Assembly (NCBI GenBank): GCA_030998225.1
Contig: JAPYXD010000713.1
Location: 806,001 to 870,000, forward strand
Length of the DNA stretch: 64,000 nt
Reading direction: 5' to 3'
Source: Diplolepis rosae
Taxonomy: Eukaryota > Arthropoda > Insecta > Hymenoptera > Diplolepididae
Positions 45,131 through 56,875 of this stretch are shown piece by piece. The notes under the pieces are model-generated. The model saw only the letters and a list, made by a program, of their open reading frames with translations, did not search any database and was not told the origin of the DNA. Numbering within the stretch: the stretch's first letter is position 1; the number at the start of each line of letters is the position of its first letter. A program made the translations under genes and the position numbers.

Positions 45131-46328
45131 AACATTTTATTTGATAGAGATATTAATAATTAACTACATAATATAATAAAGATTAATGTCTCAATATTAA
45201 TTAATTGTATCTACCTGTGCAATGAATTTCTTTTGCACCGCAATAAATGTCTCTCAAATACTTATCGCAAATAAATTCAGTTGCAAACATTTTGTCTGAT
45301 AGAAGTTAAAAAATAGATAAATGAAAGTGACTGAAATAAAAAGGAGATGAGAAAGAATATTTTTTTTAATTTTGAATTGAAGTTAATGTGAGCTTGTTAA
45401 AATTGGATTGTCTTGAAGTGGAAAACAATTTCTGATTTCTAACAATTTTGTTATTAAAATAAAGTTTTGGACTTTAAAAAAGAATATAAGTTGAGATTTT
45501 TTGTTAATTTAGATTCCTTACTTTTTAATGCTTATTAGAAACTTAAATTCATAATTTTACGAAAAATGAATTTCAAAATAAAATAATACAACGCAGATAA
45601 GTAAAAAAGAAGTAAATTAAAAAAATTGATTAAATATGTTATATATACATAAATAGAAAAATAAGTAAAGTATATTGGTAGATAAAGAAATTTTTTCAGA
45701 GCACTTATGAGAGACCACAACTAGTTCACTGCTTTGAACTATAATATATTATGATAATATAATCTTAATATATTTCATTAATTAATACTTTATTTCATAG
45801 TAAAATATTAAGAAAATTATTAGTTCAAATTCCCAACAGTATTTTTGAAATGTTTATATTTTTTTAAAAGTTTGATTTCATTACAGTAGCAATATATAGA
45901 GTATATACCATATTGTATTTATTGTAATATGTTATATAATATGACAAATAATCAAATTTTATAATAACGGCATTAATTATTAGTATTAATATTTAAATTT
46001 AACGCAAAACAATTATAAAATAAAGAACGTGACCCAAATAATGCAATTCCTGCCAGAATTTGGTAATTAGATTTTTGCCTAAAGTGAATGTCTTAACCTC
46101 TTCGAAGAGAAAAAATTTTTGTGAAAAATATGAAGATCTTATTAGATTATTATCATGTATAAGAAAATGCGATAAAATAGTTTTTATTAGGAGAAAATTA
46201 CATTTTTATTCTTTTTCCCATGCATTTTTTTGAATCTAGGGCCTATGAACGGTCAGCGCCGCCACCGGCAGCAGTCAACTTTCACGTAATTTTTTTCTTA
46301 TGCATTTGGTCGCAAGATTCAGGGGGCT
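45131..46328. other. Non-coding remainder of element A
   Basis: Very AT-rich sequence without coding character up to the right terminal repeat (46245-46329). Nothing else recognised. Confidence 0.5.
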
Positions 46329-47002
46329 GGCCCTGTTCGACTAAAAACAAAATGGCGGTTCCTTAGTGATTATAGTTTCTATGTGCGAAGTTTTCTCACC
46401 AGAGCGGCGCTGCACGCGGCACGCTCTACAAAAGCATTATACTAATAGACAAATATTTAAAAAAATATAAATAATTAAGTTTCTGAACAATATGAAATGA
46501 AAAAAGGTTCCGAAAATGATTCTAGGACATAAAATAAACATTTTGCATAAATCAATTAATACAAAATAAAAAAAAGAACACATTAAACTTCGTAAAATAT
46601 ATACTGTGGATACGCATGAAGAATTCTTGAGACCCTGAACAAAATTTTTTTTATGTTATCCCCATATAACTGAAAATATATTTAAAAATACATAAAAAGA
46701 TTAAACTTCTAAATAGAAGTATTTTCCATTTTTATTTTCCAGCTTCAAACAAATGAAATGAAAAATAATTATTTTGTTAAGCCCTGTGTTCAACATAAAA
46801 AACCATGTGAAGGGAAATATATACTCAATTAAAAATTTGTAAATGTAAGAAAAAATATTCATTACTATAGAATTTGCTAGTACATATTTTTAACATATTT
46901 TAAATTTTTAACATGTACAGATCGATGATGACTAGTTAAGTGTCGCAAACCTTGGCTGCTTTTTTTTTCAAGACGCTAAATTTTTTAATTCCAGCCATTT
47001 TG

Positions 47003-47378
47003 TAAAAAAATATGAAAGTGCTTTCTTCGATATTTATATTTCAGTGGAAAAATTCGGATGAAATGGAATGGATATTTATATTTATTTTAATTACTTTATA
47101 CTTAGTATTTTTTACACGTATAATAAAATATCTTTATATGAAACCTGGATATAAAGATAAATTTTGGAATTAAATAAGTACCGTGATGATTAATATGAAC
47201 GTATCTGGGAATAAAATATTAGACCAGATTTTTTATAAAGATATTTTATTATACGTGTAAAAAATACTAAGTATAAAGTAATTAAAATAAATATAAATAT
47301 CCATTCCATTTCATCCGAATTTTTCCACTGAAATATAAATATCGAAGAAAGCACTTTTATATTTTTTTACAAAATGGA
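47003..47378. repeat. Hairpin element inside M
   Basis: Two arms of about 135 bp, each containing TACACGTATAATAAAATATC or its complement and the CATTCCATTTCATCCGAA segment, surround a spacer of about 100 bp. It sits at the inner edge of the left arm of M and is probably a separate MITE. Confidence 0.75.
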
Positions 47379-47567
47379 TTTGTATAAGAAATATAGTGTC
47401 GTTGATGTTGCATTCAAAATCCATTTAGTATTTCTTTAGCTTCCTTAATTTCAGAAAAGTTAACTGAACAAGATAAAAATATTTTATTCAGTATGAGATT
47501 TCGAATGGAATATTATCAATACTGTATAAAAGTTACACTAATTTTTTGTTCCTTTCCTTTTGTTTAG

Positions 47568-48222
47568 AGATTTTTTGGCACTATCAGATTAGTTGGAGAA
47601 ACAAATGATCATCCTTGTACACCAACCTTCTTGCAAATATACGAGATATTAACTGTCTTTAGCATTTTGAAACCTGCAAAGCTTTGGAATTGTAGTACTT
47701 TCGATGGCAACCCTCCACAGCCCTTAATAACAATTTCAAAATTGAAAGAATTACATCAGTCGAATAGTAAAAGCGCAATTCAAGAAATTTGAGAAAAGTT
47801 GAAAGCAATAATCGATTGTGAAGACACTGACTTTAGTGATTTTGTAGATGCAGTAGCGCACGATTTTGCTTTACCAGCTGTTAGAGATTGTTTGATTTTT
47901 TACACAACTCACTCAGTGTTCGACATGCTTAAATGCATTTTTGACTACTTCTGAAATTCATACAGATACGATATCTTTTTCTTGTGATCAGTTACCTTAA
48001 AGTTTGAGCAGATTTGCAAAAATAAATAAAGATTTCATGCATCCAAATGTTAAGTTATACAAGCTTATCAGAGTTGTCGAATATCTATTTAACAAACATT
48101 GCCGGTCTAGCAATTCTTCTGATCTAATTCTAGACGATTTAATTTCATCTGAAACAAAATTTATTTTTCAATGCAAAGAACATGCCAATGAAGCTGTAGA
48201 GATGTTAGCATATGTGATTTAA
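47568..48222 (+). pseudogene. C-terminal part of a P-element/THAP9-type transposase
   Basis: An acceptor-like TTTGTTTAG precedes FFGTIRLVGETNDHPCTPTF, a hallmark of the insertion-domain region of P/THAP9 transposases, then a Leu-rich stretch. One TGA interrupts the frame (near 47790). A second block, SRFAKINKDFMHPNVKLYKL, leads to the end at 48222 in a different register, so at least one frameshift is present. The block resembles the family C-terminus (SRG-x-HPN-x-KLYNL type). The catalytic N-terminal part and THAP domain are missing. It is dead. Confidence 0.75.
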
Positions 48223-48688
48223 TTTTATTTTAAATAAGAATGAGACAATTCGTAAGACAGGAAATGGCTGAAATTTAAAAATTTAGCGTCTTATGAAAAA
48301 AAGCAGCCAAGCTTTGCGACAGTTAGCTAGTCATCATCGATCTGTACATGTTAAATATTTAAAATATGTTAAAAATATGTATTAGCAAATTTTATAGTAA
48401 TAAATATTTTTTGTAATGTGAAACAAAATTTATTTTTCAATGCAAAGAACATGCCAATGAAGCTGTAGAGATGTTAGCATATGTGATTTAATTTTATTTT
48501 AAATAAGAATGAGACAATTCGTAGGACAGGAAATGGTTGAAATTTAAAAATTTAGCGTCTTGAAAAAAAAGCAGCCAAACTTTGCGAAACTTAACTAGTC
48601 ATCATCGATCTGTACATGTTAAAAATTTAAAATATGTTAAAAATATGTACTAGCAAATTTTATAGTAATGAATATTTTTTGTTACATT
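48151..48688. repeat. 269-bp tandem duplication covering the transposase end and inner TIR of M
   Basis: Two units start at 48151 and 48420 (GAAACAAAATTTATTTTTC) and differ by a few substitutions. The first unit contains the end of the transposase frame. The duplication must post-date the element. Confidence 0.85.
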
Positions 48689-49171
48689 TACAAATTTTTA
48701 TTTCGGTACATATTTCCCTTCACATGGTTTTTTATGTTGAACACAGGGCTTAACAAAGTAATTGTTTTTCATTTAATTCGTTTGAAGCTGGAAAATAAAA
48801 TTGGAAAATAGTTCTATTTAGAAGCTTAAGCTTTTTATTTATTTTTAAATATATTTTTCCAGTTATATGGGGATAACATAAAAAAAATTTTGTTCAGGGT
48901 CTCAAGGATTGTTCATGCGTATCCACAGTATATATTTTACGAAGTTTAATGTGTTCTTTTTTTTATTTTGTATTAATTGATTTATGCAAAATGTGTATTT
49001 TATGTCCTACAATCATTCTCGGAACATTTTTTCATTTCATATTGTTCAGAAACTTAATTATTTATATTTTTTAAAATATTTGTCTATTAGTATAATGCTT
49101 TTGTAGAGCTTGCCGCGTGCAGCGCCGCTCTGGTGAGAAAACTTTGCACATAGAAACTATAATCACTAAGG

Positions 49172-49569
49172 GAATCAAGCAGCCCTATCCGACGACGAGC
49201 TAAATTTCGGTCTCTTAGTGATGACAGGCAGAAAATAATCCGCTAGCGGCGCCACCTCCGTCCTCTCATATAAAAGTATTATTTTGCATGGTGTTTATGA
49301 ACAAATTTAAACAATTATTGGAAAAATGGAAACATTTTCTAAATTCTTATAATTGTTTTTATTATTATTGAAGTTTAGTGTTTTTAGTCCATATTTATAT
49401 ATATTCATGACAAAATACAAGCATATATTTATATTTTTTATTTGTGAAAATAAGACATTTTTACCATTTCATTTTCTCACAAAATAATAAATACTTAAGG
49501 GAAGTAGCAAGTTTATGTAATGAATGTGCTCCAGTTACAACATGTTTATGTCTAAAATATATATTTTTA
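49172..49569. other. Spacer right of M
   Basis: A GC-richer patch (49185-49265, with GCGGCGCCACC) is followed by AT-rich DNA. No gene or terminal repeat recognised. Confidence 0.4.
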
Positions 49570-50690
49570 CATTCTCATCATGGATGAGAAGGTATTGGTT
49601 TTATGTGAAAAATGACTTTCGAAATTTTCATCAAATCTTTACGTTTTGAGACCCCCTGAGTCAGAAAAAACATTTTTTACGAAAGTGTCTGTCTGTCTGT
49701 CTGTCTGTAGTAGGTCGTGTGCGGCATAACTCTCGATAGAATTATCAGATTGAATTGAACTTTGGTACACTTTATCGATGCCGAAAAAGTAAGGACAAGT
49801 TCGTTAACCAGCCACATCCAATCAAAATTGAGGGAATGAGCACTACTTTTGTGTTTTTGAAAAAATCAAAAACTTCAATACTGGTTTTTGAAAGTGCTCC
49901 TAAATCTCTACAAATTATCCTGATAACATTTTTTGATTAAATCAAAATTAGAAATGTTACAGCATATTCAAATTCGAAAAAAGTCAATATCAAAATTCCA
50001 TTTCCCAGTTAAATTATACGAGATACGAAAAAACGTTATGATACAATATTATTTTTTACATAAAGACCTACAAATTTGAATTGTAACATTTTTTCATAAG
50101 ATGCATATTTTTCTTTTTAATTAAAAAAAAAACTATTGAAAATCCAAAATTCAATTTTTTAACAATAATATGTAAAATACGAAAAAAACGTAAGAATACA
50201 AAGTTGTTCGTTTCAAAAAGATCTACAAATTTTGTCTCACACAGTTTCTGAAAAAAAATATATTTTTCGTTTTAATTCCAAAAAATACGATTAAAATTCA
50301 AGAATTCCATTTTTTAGACAAAATATATGAGATACATAAAAAACGTTGAGATGAAAAATTATTTGCCTAAATGAGGTCTACACATTCTTATTGAGAAATT
50401 TCTCGACAGGATGTATATTTTATGTTTTGATTTTTAATATTGAAAAAATTCGATTTTTTCCACCAAAATATGTGAGATACGAAATAAGCGTTGTTCTGCA
50501 AAATCGTTTCCTTAAATAAAGTCTAGTACTCTTTTTCCTTTTTGAGATATTTGGAAGAAAATAAATTTATCAATAATCATGTAATTTATTAAACAGTTAC
50601 AAAAATGCATACAGAAAATCGAGCGCGAAGCGCGAGTGTCATGATGAGAATGTGTTCCTTAAGGCCGATAGAGCCTTAAGTAAATTGAAT
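49570..50690 (+). repeat. S2: dispersed repeat with internal ~115-bp units
   Basis: It starts near CATCATGGATGAGAAGG, has a (GTCT)n run at 49687-49708, then four to five diverged units of roughly 110-120 bp, each with ACAAAATATGTGAGATAC-like and TTTTCATAAGATGTAT-like words. It ends in ATCGAGCGCGAAGCGCGAG followed by TCATGATGAGAATGTG. Related copies are at 54640-55290 and, reversed and partial, at about 42060-42430. The GCGCGAAGCGCG end can form a small hairpin. The family is not identified. Confidence 0.65.
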
Positions 50691-50769
50691 TTCCTGTTTC
50701 ACTTAAACTGAAAAAGAAACTTAGTGAATTTGAGAAAATGACTAATTTACATCATCTTTAATATCATTT

Positions 50770-51949
50770 AATTAACTCCGCCATTGCCGGTCCCAAGCCC
50801 GGATGAGAAAGGAGGAGGGGGCACACAGACAGCAACATGACACAACACATTACAGCGACACTAAACACAACACACCTAACAACCAAGAGAGCGCTCTGTG
50901 GGCGGGCAGGGTCTCGCCGAGGTGAACGCATGAGTCCAAGCACGGAGCAGACGCGTCCTGAAGCCCACCAACGGTAGTAGCCACAAGGACTCTGCCAGCA
51001 GTAGGGCTGTCGCCGTCAGGATGGCCGCCAAGGGAGCCCTATAGACGGGCTTTTCCCTTGTGATGGGCCTGCCGGGCGCACGTTCCACGACGGTTGTTCT
51101 GCGACTTTCAGGCGCGTGAGGACGCAGTGTGGGGCGAAAGCATCAGGAGACCTTGAACAGGTCTCTTGATGCCGAATGAATGAACACGGAGTGAATGCGG
51201 GGGGCCCCTTATTCGGGGTATCGCCCCAAATGCGTATGCGGCGATGACGCTGAACTTCCCGCGTGCGCTCTTGCGGTCACACCACTAACACATGCACGGC
51301 ACCGACACCCACACACAGCAGAATGAATGGGATGCTGAGTGAATGGCGCTGCGGCCGGCGCCTGGTGGATATTCCCGATAGACTAGCCAAGGGAGGAGTA
51401 GTAGCCTCTCGACCAGGGTAGGACGCGATGTCAGTACCTCACCTCTGTGGAAGTAATATGGGTAACCGTAAGTCCCTCCGGTGTTCGAACGCGAAGGGCA
51501 AAGATCCCGTGAAACCACATGTTAATCTGGGAAAACCGCTCACGATCCTACTGTCTGGAGCCAATGTCGGGGTTGAAATCATGGACGTCCGGGCGCAGGA
51601 ATGAAGGATTACCTGGTCAGTATTTCCTTATATCCGACGCTGCGTAGGATAAATCGCACACCGTCTAGCCTGGATTTCGGGTCAGGTGTCGGGGCGGACA
51701 CGGCTCCACTCGCTCGATATGGGTGACGTTAAACCTTTAGCATCATTATGGCGCGGGCCTATCCCGTAACCTTTTTTGCTAGCTTCATTTAATGTACCGA
51801 TAGAATCGACCTTCCGATAAGCCGCTTCTCGGTTTCGGCGCATAACACTAGGGATCTACACAGGCGGGGATAGTACCCCTACTGCGGTAGGGCTCCCATG
51901 ATGGGCGAACCGTCTTAAGACACGAGGAAAATAAATATTCCAGAAGAAA
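50770..51949 (+). promoter_or_regulatory. 5' UTR of the R1-clade element
   Basis: GC-rich untranslated sequence before ORF1. It starts with a short hairpin candidate (GCCGGTCCCAAGCCCGG: CCGG/CCGG around TCCCAAGC). R1-clade 5' UTRs carry internal promoters; none can be pinpointed here. It is not rRNA. Confidence 0.5.
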
Positions 51950-52877
51950 ATGGAATCTCACCCCGCTATGAAGAAATTGGGGATCTTCCAGAGACCACGT
52001 TCGGCGTCTCTAGGAGATACCCCAAAAAATCAGGCCAAGGGCGAAAAAAGATCTGCGCCCTCTCCCCCTTTGGAAAAAACTCCCAAGAGGGGGAAGGGTG
52101 GCTCTTCGCCCTCTTATGCCGAGGTGGCCACGAGCCAGCCCCCAAATAAAGAAGGGGACTGGCATGTGGTCACAAAAAAAAGAAAAAAAAATGGAGAAAA
52201 GGTCGGTAGACCCTGCCCAAAAAGCGCAGGGGACCACCGCCACTCCTTAGTCGAAGCGCTCCACGCCCGCCAGGTCGGGCGACGCCATCAAGGTGTCGGC
52301 GAAGGACGGCCAGTCCTACGCCGACGTCTTGAGGGAAAAGAAGGCAAAGGTCGACCCCCGGAAGGCAGGACTTGAGGTCCTGTCTATCCGGAGGACCAGG
52401 AAGGAAAAAGTCCTTCTGGTTCTCAAAAAGGGGGGAGACGTTTCGGCCTTCCGAAAGGAGCTCAACCTGGCGGTCGGGGAAAGGGCGCAAATTTCAGCCC
52501 TGGTCTCGACGAGGTCCCTCGAAATCAGGGACCTCGACGAGACCGTTGAAAAAGAAGAGGTTGTGTCTGCCCTGTGCTTGGCATTGGGCGGACCAGCTTT
52601 TGAGGGGTCCTGCAGGCTCTTCACCCGCTTTGGTGGGGTGAAGACTGCAGTGATCCGGCTAGCTGAGGCAGACGCCACGTGTCTGCTTCAGCTAGGTAAG
52701 TTGAGGATCGGGTGGGTAGAGTGCCGCATTCGCGAGCACGTGAAAGTCGCCCGCTGCTTCAGGTGCCTTGGGTACGGTCACGGTGCCTGTCATGCGCAGA
52801 CAGGGGCGACAAAGATGTCGCCCATGTGTCTGGGAGCGGCTCCTGCCCGGTCTTCCGGGAAGAGCTTCGGAGGTTGA
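51950..52877 (+). pseudogene. R1-clade ORF1 (Gag-like), frameshifted
   Basis: The first register (51950 to about 52290) gives a Lys/Pro/Ser-rich N-terminus with YAEVATSQPP. The second (52293-52877) gives SYADVLREKKAKVDPRKAGLE, the conserved core (SLEIRDLDE, ARCFRCLGYGHGACHA) and one clear CCHC-type knuckle start. Downstream knuckles are damaged. ORF1 proteins bind element RNA and form the RNP. The frame change near 52280 makes it non-functional. Confidence 0.8.
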
Positions 52878-52888
52878 GAGGCAGGAAT

Positions 52889-53262
52889 TGAAGTTTCTGC
52901 AGCTCAGCCTCGGAAGGGTGAAGGATGCCCAGGACCTCCTGATGCAGACTGCCAGGGAGAGGGGGGCTGATGTGCTGCTCATTAGTGAGCAGTACAAGTG
53001 GTCCGATAACTCTGCTTGGTATCAGGATGCATCAAGGAGGGCCGGCATCCTTGTCTGTAACCCTGATTTGGGCGTCGAGGACTTCCTGGAGACCGACGCG
53101 GGGTTCGTCTGGGTGGGGGTGGCGGGTGTGCGTGTGTACAGCTGCTACTTCCCCCCGGCGATCCCTTCGATGTCTTTGAGACCCAAATCCTCCTTCTTGA
53201 GGAAAGCCTCCGTGAGGTCATCGGCCGATCCCTCATAGGGGGCGACTTCAACAGTAAGTCGC
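52889..53262 (+). pseudogene. R1-clade ORF2 start: EEP endonuclease fragment
   Basis: The frame gives KFLQLSLGRVKDAQDLL, then RGADVLLISEQYKW and RVYSCYFPP. After a one-base shift near 53180 it gives IGGDFNSKS. These are the standard blocks of the apurinic-like endonuclease of R1/TRAS ORF2 (QxNL-like start, SEQY, GDFN). The fragment ends before the catalytic SDH block. It would nick target DNA in a complete element. Confidence 0.8.
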
Positions 53263-53270
53263 CCTTCATG

Positions 53271-53510
53271 AATTGAATCGCCCTTTCTTGAATCAGGGGG
53301 GGGAGGGGAATTTACGTAGGATTTAATTCTTAAATTACACTCTTTAAATCCGAATTAGTCAAAACTGACTAATTGTTAGTTAAATTTAAGTAATTTTTAG
53401 TAGAAAACGTTACAGAAACATTAGTAAAAATAAAATTACTATAATTAATTAGTCAAATATATTAAACTATCAATTATTGTGAGATAAATCAATTTATCTA
53501 TATCTGTACT
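53271..53510. other. Short AT-rich spacer
   Basis: AT-rich sequence with TTAGTCAAAA-type short repeats between the cut LINE and the tandem array. No gene. Confidence 0.4.
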
Positions 53511-53998
53511 GGGGCAGTACTGAACCAGTACCGCGCCAACGCTCGGCATAAATCCTTGAGTCGGTATCTAGCCAGCATTTGGACACCATATAGGGGCAGT
53601 ACTGAATCAGTACCGCGCCAACGCTCGGCATAAATCCCTAAGTCGGCTTCTAGCCAGCGTTTGGACTCCATACTGGGGCAGTACTGAACCAGTACCGCAC
53701 CAACGCTCGGCATAAATCCCTAAGTCGGCTTCTAGCCAGCATTTGACTCCATACTGGGGCAGTACTACACCAGTACCACGCCAACGCTCGGCATACATCC
53801 CTAAGTCGGCTTCTAGCCAGCATTTGACTTCATACTGGGGCAGTACTACACCAGTACCACGCCAACGCTCGGCATGAAACCCTAAGTCGGCTTCTAGCCA
53901 GCATTTGACTCCATACTGGGGCAGCACTATACCAGTACCGCGCCAACGCTCGGCGCGGTACCAATCGTCAGTACTGGCATTGTTCCTTATTTACAACT
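53511..53998. repeat. Tandem array, six units of 81-82 bp
   Basis: Unit starts (GGGGCAGTACT) are at 53511, 53593, 53675, 53756, 53837 and 53918; the last unit is partial or diverged. Each unit holds CAGTACTG..CCAGTACC, CGCCAACGCTCGGCAT and CTTCTAGCCAGC. Later units differ in blocks (ACTGAACC versus ACTACACC). Since 81 is divisible by three, a minus-strand frame stays open through several units; there is no other sign that it is coding. Confidence 0.92.
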
Positions 53999-54639
53999 GG
54001 CGCGGTACAATGCCGTTCGTAAGATCCGGCATAAGTCCGACTTTTCCGCCTGGGGATGACCATTTCTTCGACCGTTATATTATTATATCATATAGGTTTG
54101 GTTTCGTCGGTCTTAAGGTCAATAAAACAACATTAAAGAAAAATTATTGAATCAATTTATATCAATAAAAATATTAATATTTCAATAAATTTAAAGGCTG
54201 AAATTATGATTATTAATCGAATTTGCCATGAAATTATTTAACATATGATTTTCAAGTTTGTGTTCTCAAGCTTTAGCACACTTTTCATTGGTGAATTTAA
54301 TTCAATTTATCGTATCTTCGTCTCTCTATCCTAATACTTACACACCGTATTATAATGTAATTTTAAATTATTGAAGCCCTCAATCTTTGAGGCTTTACTT
54401 TAATGACATTTTCAAGAATAAGATTGAATCTTCATGTGTGCTTTCGTTTATTTGTAATTTATGTAAGTACTTATTTATTATATCAACACAACATAAAATA
54501 GTTCTCTTTGGAAAAAGCAATTTGATTGTAAATTGATTTGTTCAATTTTTAGTGACATATATTCCTTGAAAAAGACTCGCAGTGAGGTTGAAACATAGGA
54601 GAATTTTTGACCACAAGTTTTATTGACCACAAGACCGAC
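53999..54639. other. Spacer with a possible retroelement tail
   Basis: AT-rich. Near 54565-54640 there is CCTTGAAAAAGACTCGCAG with GGTTGAAACAT, a layout seen at 3' ends of some dispersed retroelements. No gene. Confidence 0.35.
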
Positions 54640-55290
54640 AAAACCAAACCTATATGATATAAAGATCTATAGAAGTTTGAACTACAACATTTTTTCATAA
54701 GATGTATATTTTTCTTCTTAATTAAAACAAAAAATACCATTGGAAATACGAAATTCAATTTTTTAACTAAAATATGTGAAATGCGAAAAAAAACGTAAGA
54801 ATGGAAAATTGTTCGTTTCAATAATATATACAAATATTTTCAGATATAGTTTTCAATAAAACGTATATTTTTCATTATAATTTAAAAAAATACGATTAAA
54901 ATTCAAAAATTCTATTATTTGAACAAAATATGTAACATACGAAAAAAACGTTGAGATAGAAAATTATTTGCCTAAATGAGGTCTACAAATTCTCAGTAGG
55001 ACATTTTTTGACAAGATGTGTATTTTATGTTTTGGTTTTAAAAAAACACTATTGAAAATGAAAAATTCCATTTTTGAACCAAAATATGTGAGATACAAAA
55101 TAAGCGATAATACAAAAAAATCGTTACCCCAAAAAGAGTCTATGAATTCTCTTCCTTTTTTAAATATTTGAAAGAAAATAGATTTTTTGTAATCTTGTAA
55201 ATTATTAGAAAGTTACAGAAATGTATACAGAAAATCGAGCGCGAAGCGCAAGTTTCATGATAAGAATGTGTTCTTTAAGGCTGATTTTTT
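54640..55290 (+). repeat. S3: partial copy of the S repeat
   Basis: It corresponds to the right part of S2: several ~115-bp units and the end ATCGAGCGCGAAGCGCAAG with TTCATGATAAGAATGTG. The left part with the (GTCT)n run is missing. Confidence 0.65.
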
Positions 55291-56863
55291 GAAAAAACCT
55301 TCAGAATACATAACATATTTTAAATGAAAATTTCAATATATAAGTATAAATAAAAGGTTTGATTATTCAAAAGTAAAATATATTATATCTAATATTTTAT
55401 CGAACAGCACACTTTAATATTTCATTGGTATGGGGATACACATTTTTAAAATTACACGACTTTTTGTAACATGTTCAATCCCAGCATATAGAATCCAGAA
55501 AAGACTTTCTAAAAATATTTTAATTAGGTTAACAAATCACTATGAAGACATAATAAAAAAAATCTTTTAAAATTTTAATTTTTTTACATATTTATTAATT
55601 TCCTTCAAAGATATCTAAATTAAAATTTCTTTTGTAATATCTTTCTATAAAATAAATCACTTTAACGAAAGTTGAAACTCCAGGTCAGCCTGTAATTTCC
55701 GATGGTAATTTATACATATATATATATATATATACAAATTGTCATGTAGAAGATGTAAATTCCAAAAAGTGTTATAGTTACAAAGCTTCAAAATTTTGTA
55801 ATTAAAATTATAATATACAACTTTAAGCATTTATTGACCTTGAATTCCATTGGAAAATTTGTTGTTTACTGTTCGAATCTTCTTCCGATTTCAGAAGAAC
55901 AGGCATATTAAAAATTGCAAAATATTTCATTAAAAAAATTGAACTCGTCCATATGATCTTGTCATATTGTAACGCGATTTGAACACTTCGGACAAAAATT
56001 TTTATGTAAAATTTAATATCGATAAATATTTACATATTCATATGAAGATATTAATGAACACATGTTTTAGCTTTTTAATTTATCCACATCTGTTAGAAAA
56101 TTTTTCCTTTCTATAGACCATTTCATTTTTTTAATGAAAAGTCTGTGCTTAGGCTACAAAAATGTGAGATGAAAATATTGCTAACATAAAACTGAGAATG
56201 TAAATTTTAAACTTGAAATTTATGTTTATCTCTTCTTAATAGAAAATATCTCTCTAACTAAAAAGTTTTTAAATGCACAAAATTGATAAGAAATATGGAA
56301 ATTTGAATAGGAAAATATATATTGATTCAAATTTGGAACATTTATTGGCATCAAATTTTACTGAAAGTTTATTTTTGAAGTGTTTAAATGCTTATAAAAA
56401 TTTACACGATATTTCAGATTTTTATTTTAGGCAGATTTTTTCCAAAATATCGGAAAAAAAGTGTTGTCTCTTAAATAACATATTTCGTAAATTTGAAATT
56501 GTCGTCTGCTTCGCGCCTCTTTTGCACGGTTTCGACAGAAATACACAATTCTCAATTCCGACTCGATAACCGAAAGCGTGAAATCTAAAAACAGCATTGC
56601 ATGAAGGAAGCGAGGAGAATAAGGAGAAGTGGGACGAGCCGTTCTCACGTGCAAGAGCGACGAGGAAGAAACAAGGACAGCGCGCGCCGCTGCCCCTCCA
56701 AAGAAATTCTGATGGTAAATCATTTCTGGATTTTCTAACTTTCATTATTTACCGACGCGCAAAGTACACCTTTTTCGCAACGCGTTCAGAGGGCGCGTTT
56801 ATCAGCCCACTTTTGTGAAATTCTCTTATTCTATTACTTTAGCAATCTCCGAACTCATCTCTG
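55291..56863 (-). mobile_element. K2: partial reverse copy of K1
   Basis: It ends at 56863 with the K terminal sequence (reverse of CAGAGATGAGTTCGGAG) and matches K1 from its left end to about 41640 in reverse. A further block (55440-55560) matches 42720-42840. The other end is lost against S3. An 98-codon frame (56273-56569) and its counterparts are shared with K1 but show no domain. Confidence 0.75.
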
Positions 56864-56875
56864 GTTTGGGCAAAG

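Larger units (their letters stand above)
44629..46329 (+). mobile_element. A: P-type element keeping only a THAP exon
   Basis: The ends CAGCCCCCTGCATCGC and, inverted, CAGCCCCCTGAATCTTGC are followed by further inverted blocks (GGCGCTGAC, GTTCAT). The flanks are GCCCTGTC (44621-44628) and GCCCTGTT (46330-46337), an 8-bp duplication with one mismatch. Eight-base duplications and a THAP exon point to the P superfamily. At 1.7 kb it is an internally deleted copy; after the THAP exon only AT-rich DNA is left. B (17400-19298) has the same ends. Confidence 0.85.
46361..49171. mobile_element. M: P-type element remnant with about 640-bp terminal inverted repeats
   Basis: The long inverted arms (46361-about 47010 and about 48530-49171) start CCTTAGTGATTATAG and are highly similar. 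The centre holds a 370-bp hairpin insertion (47003-47378), the last exons of a P-type transposase (47568-48222) and a 269-bp tandem duplication. No clean target duplication was found. The flanks share an imperfect 40-bp similarity (46331-46370 with 49185-49225). Confidence 0.75.
50770..53270 (+). mobile_element. 5' half of an R1-clade non-LTR retrotransposon
   Basis: A GC-rich block in AT-rich surroundings. It begins with CCGCCATTGCCGGTCCCAAG and a 5' UTR of about 1.15 kb. It then has an ORF1 (Gag-like) in two registers and the start of ORF2 (endonuclease), where it is cut off. RT and the 3' end are missing. That is the opposite of usual LINE 5' truncation, so a later deletion or rearrangement is likely. 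Truncated at about 53270, it is followed by AT-rich spacer and a tandem array. Confidence 0.8.

Noticed and set aside
50770..51949. rDNA fragment next to the R1-clade element
   Set aside because: The GC-rich stretch does not read as 28S target sequence; it runs straight into ORF1 and fits a LINE 5' UTR.
53498..53927. Minus-strand repetitive protein of 27-residue units
   Set aside because: It follows from the 81-bp period of the tandem array; no start context or flanking gene.
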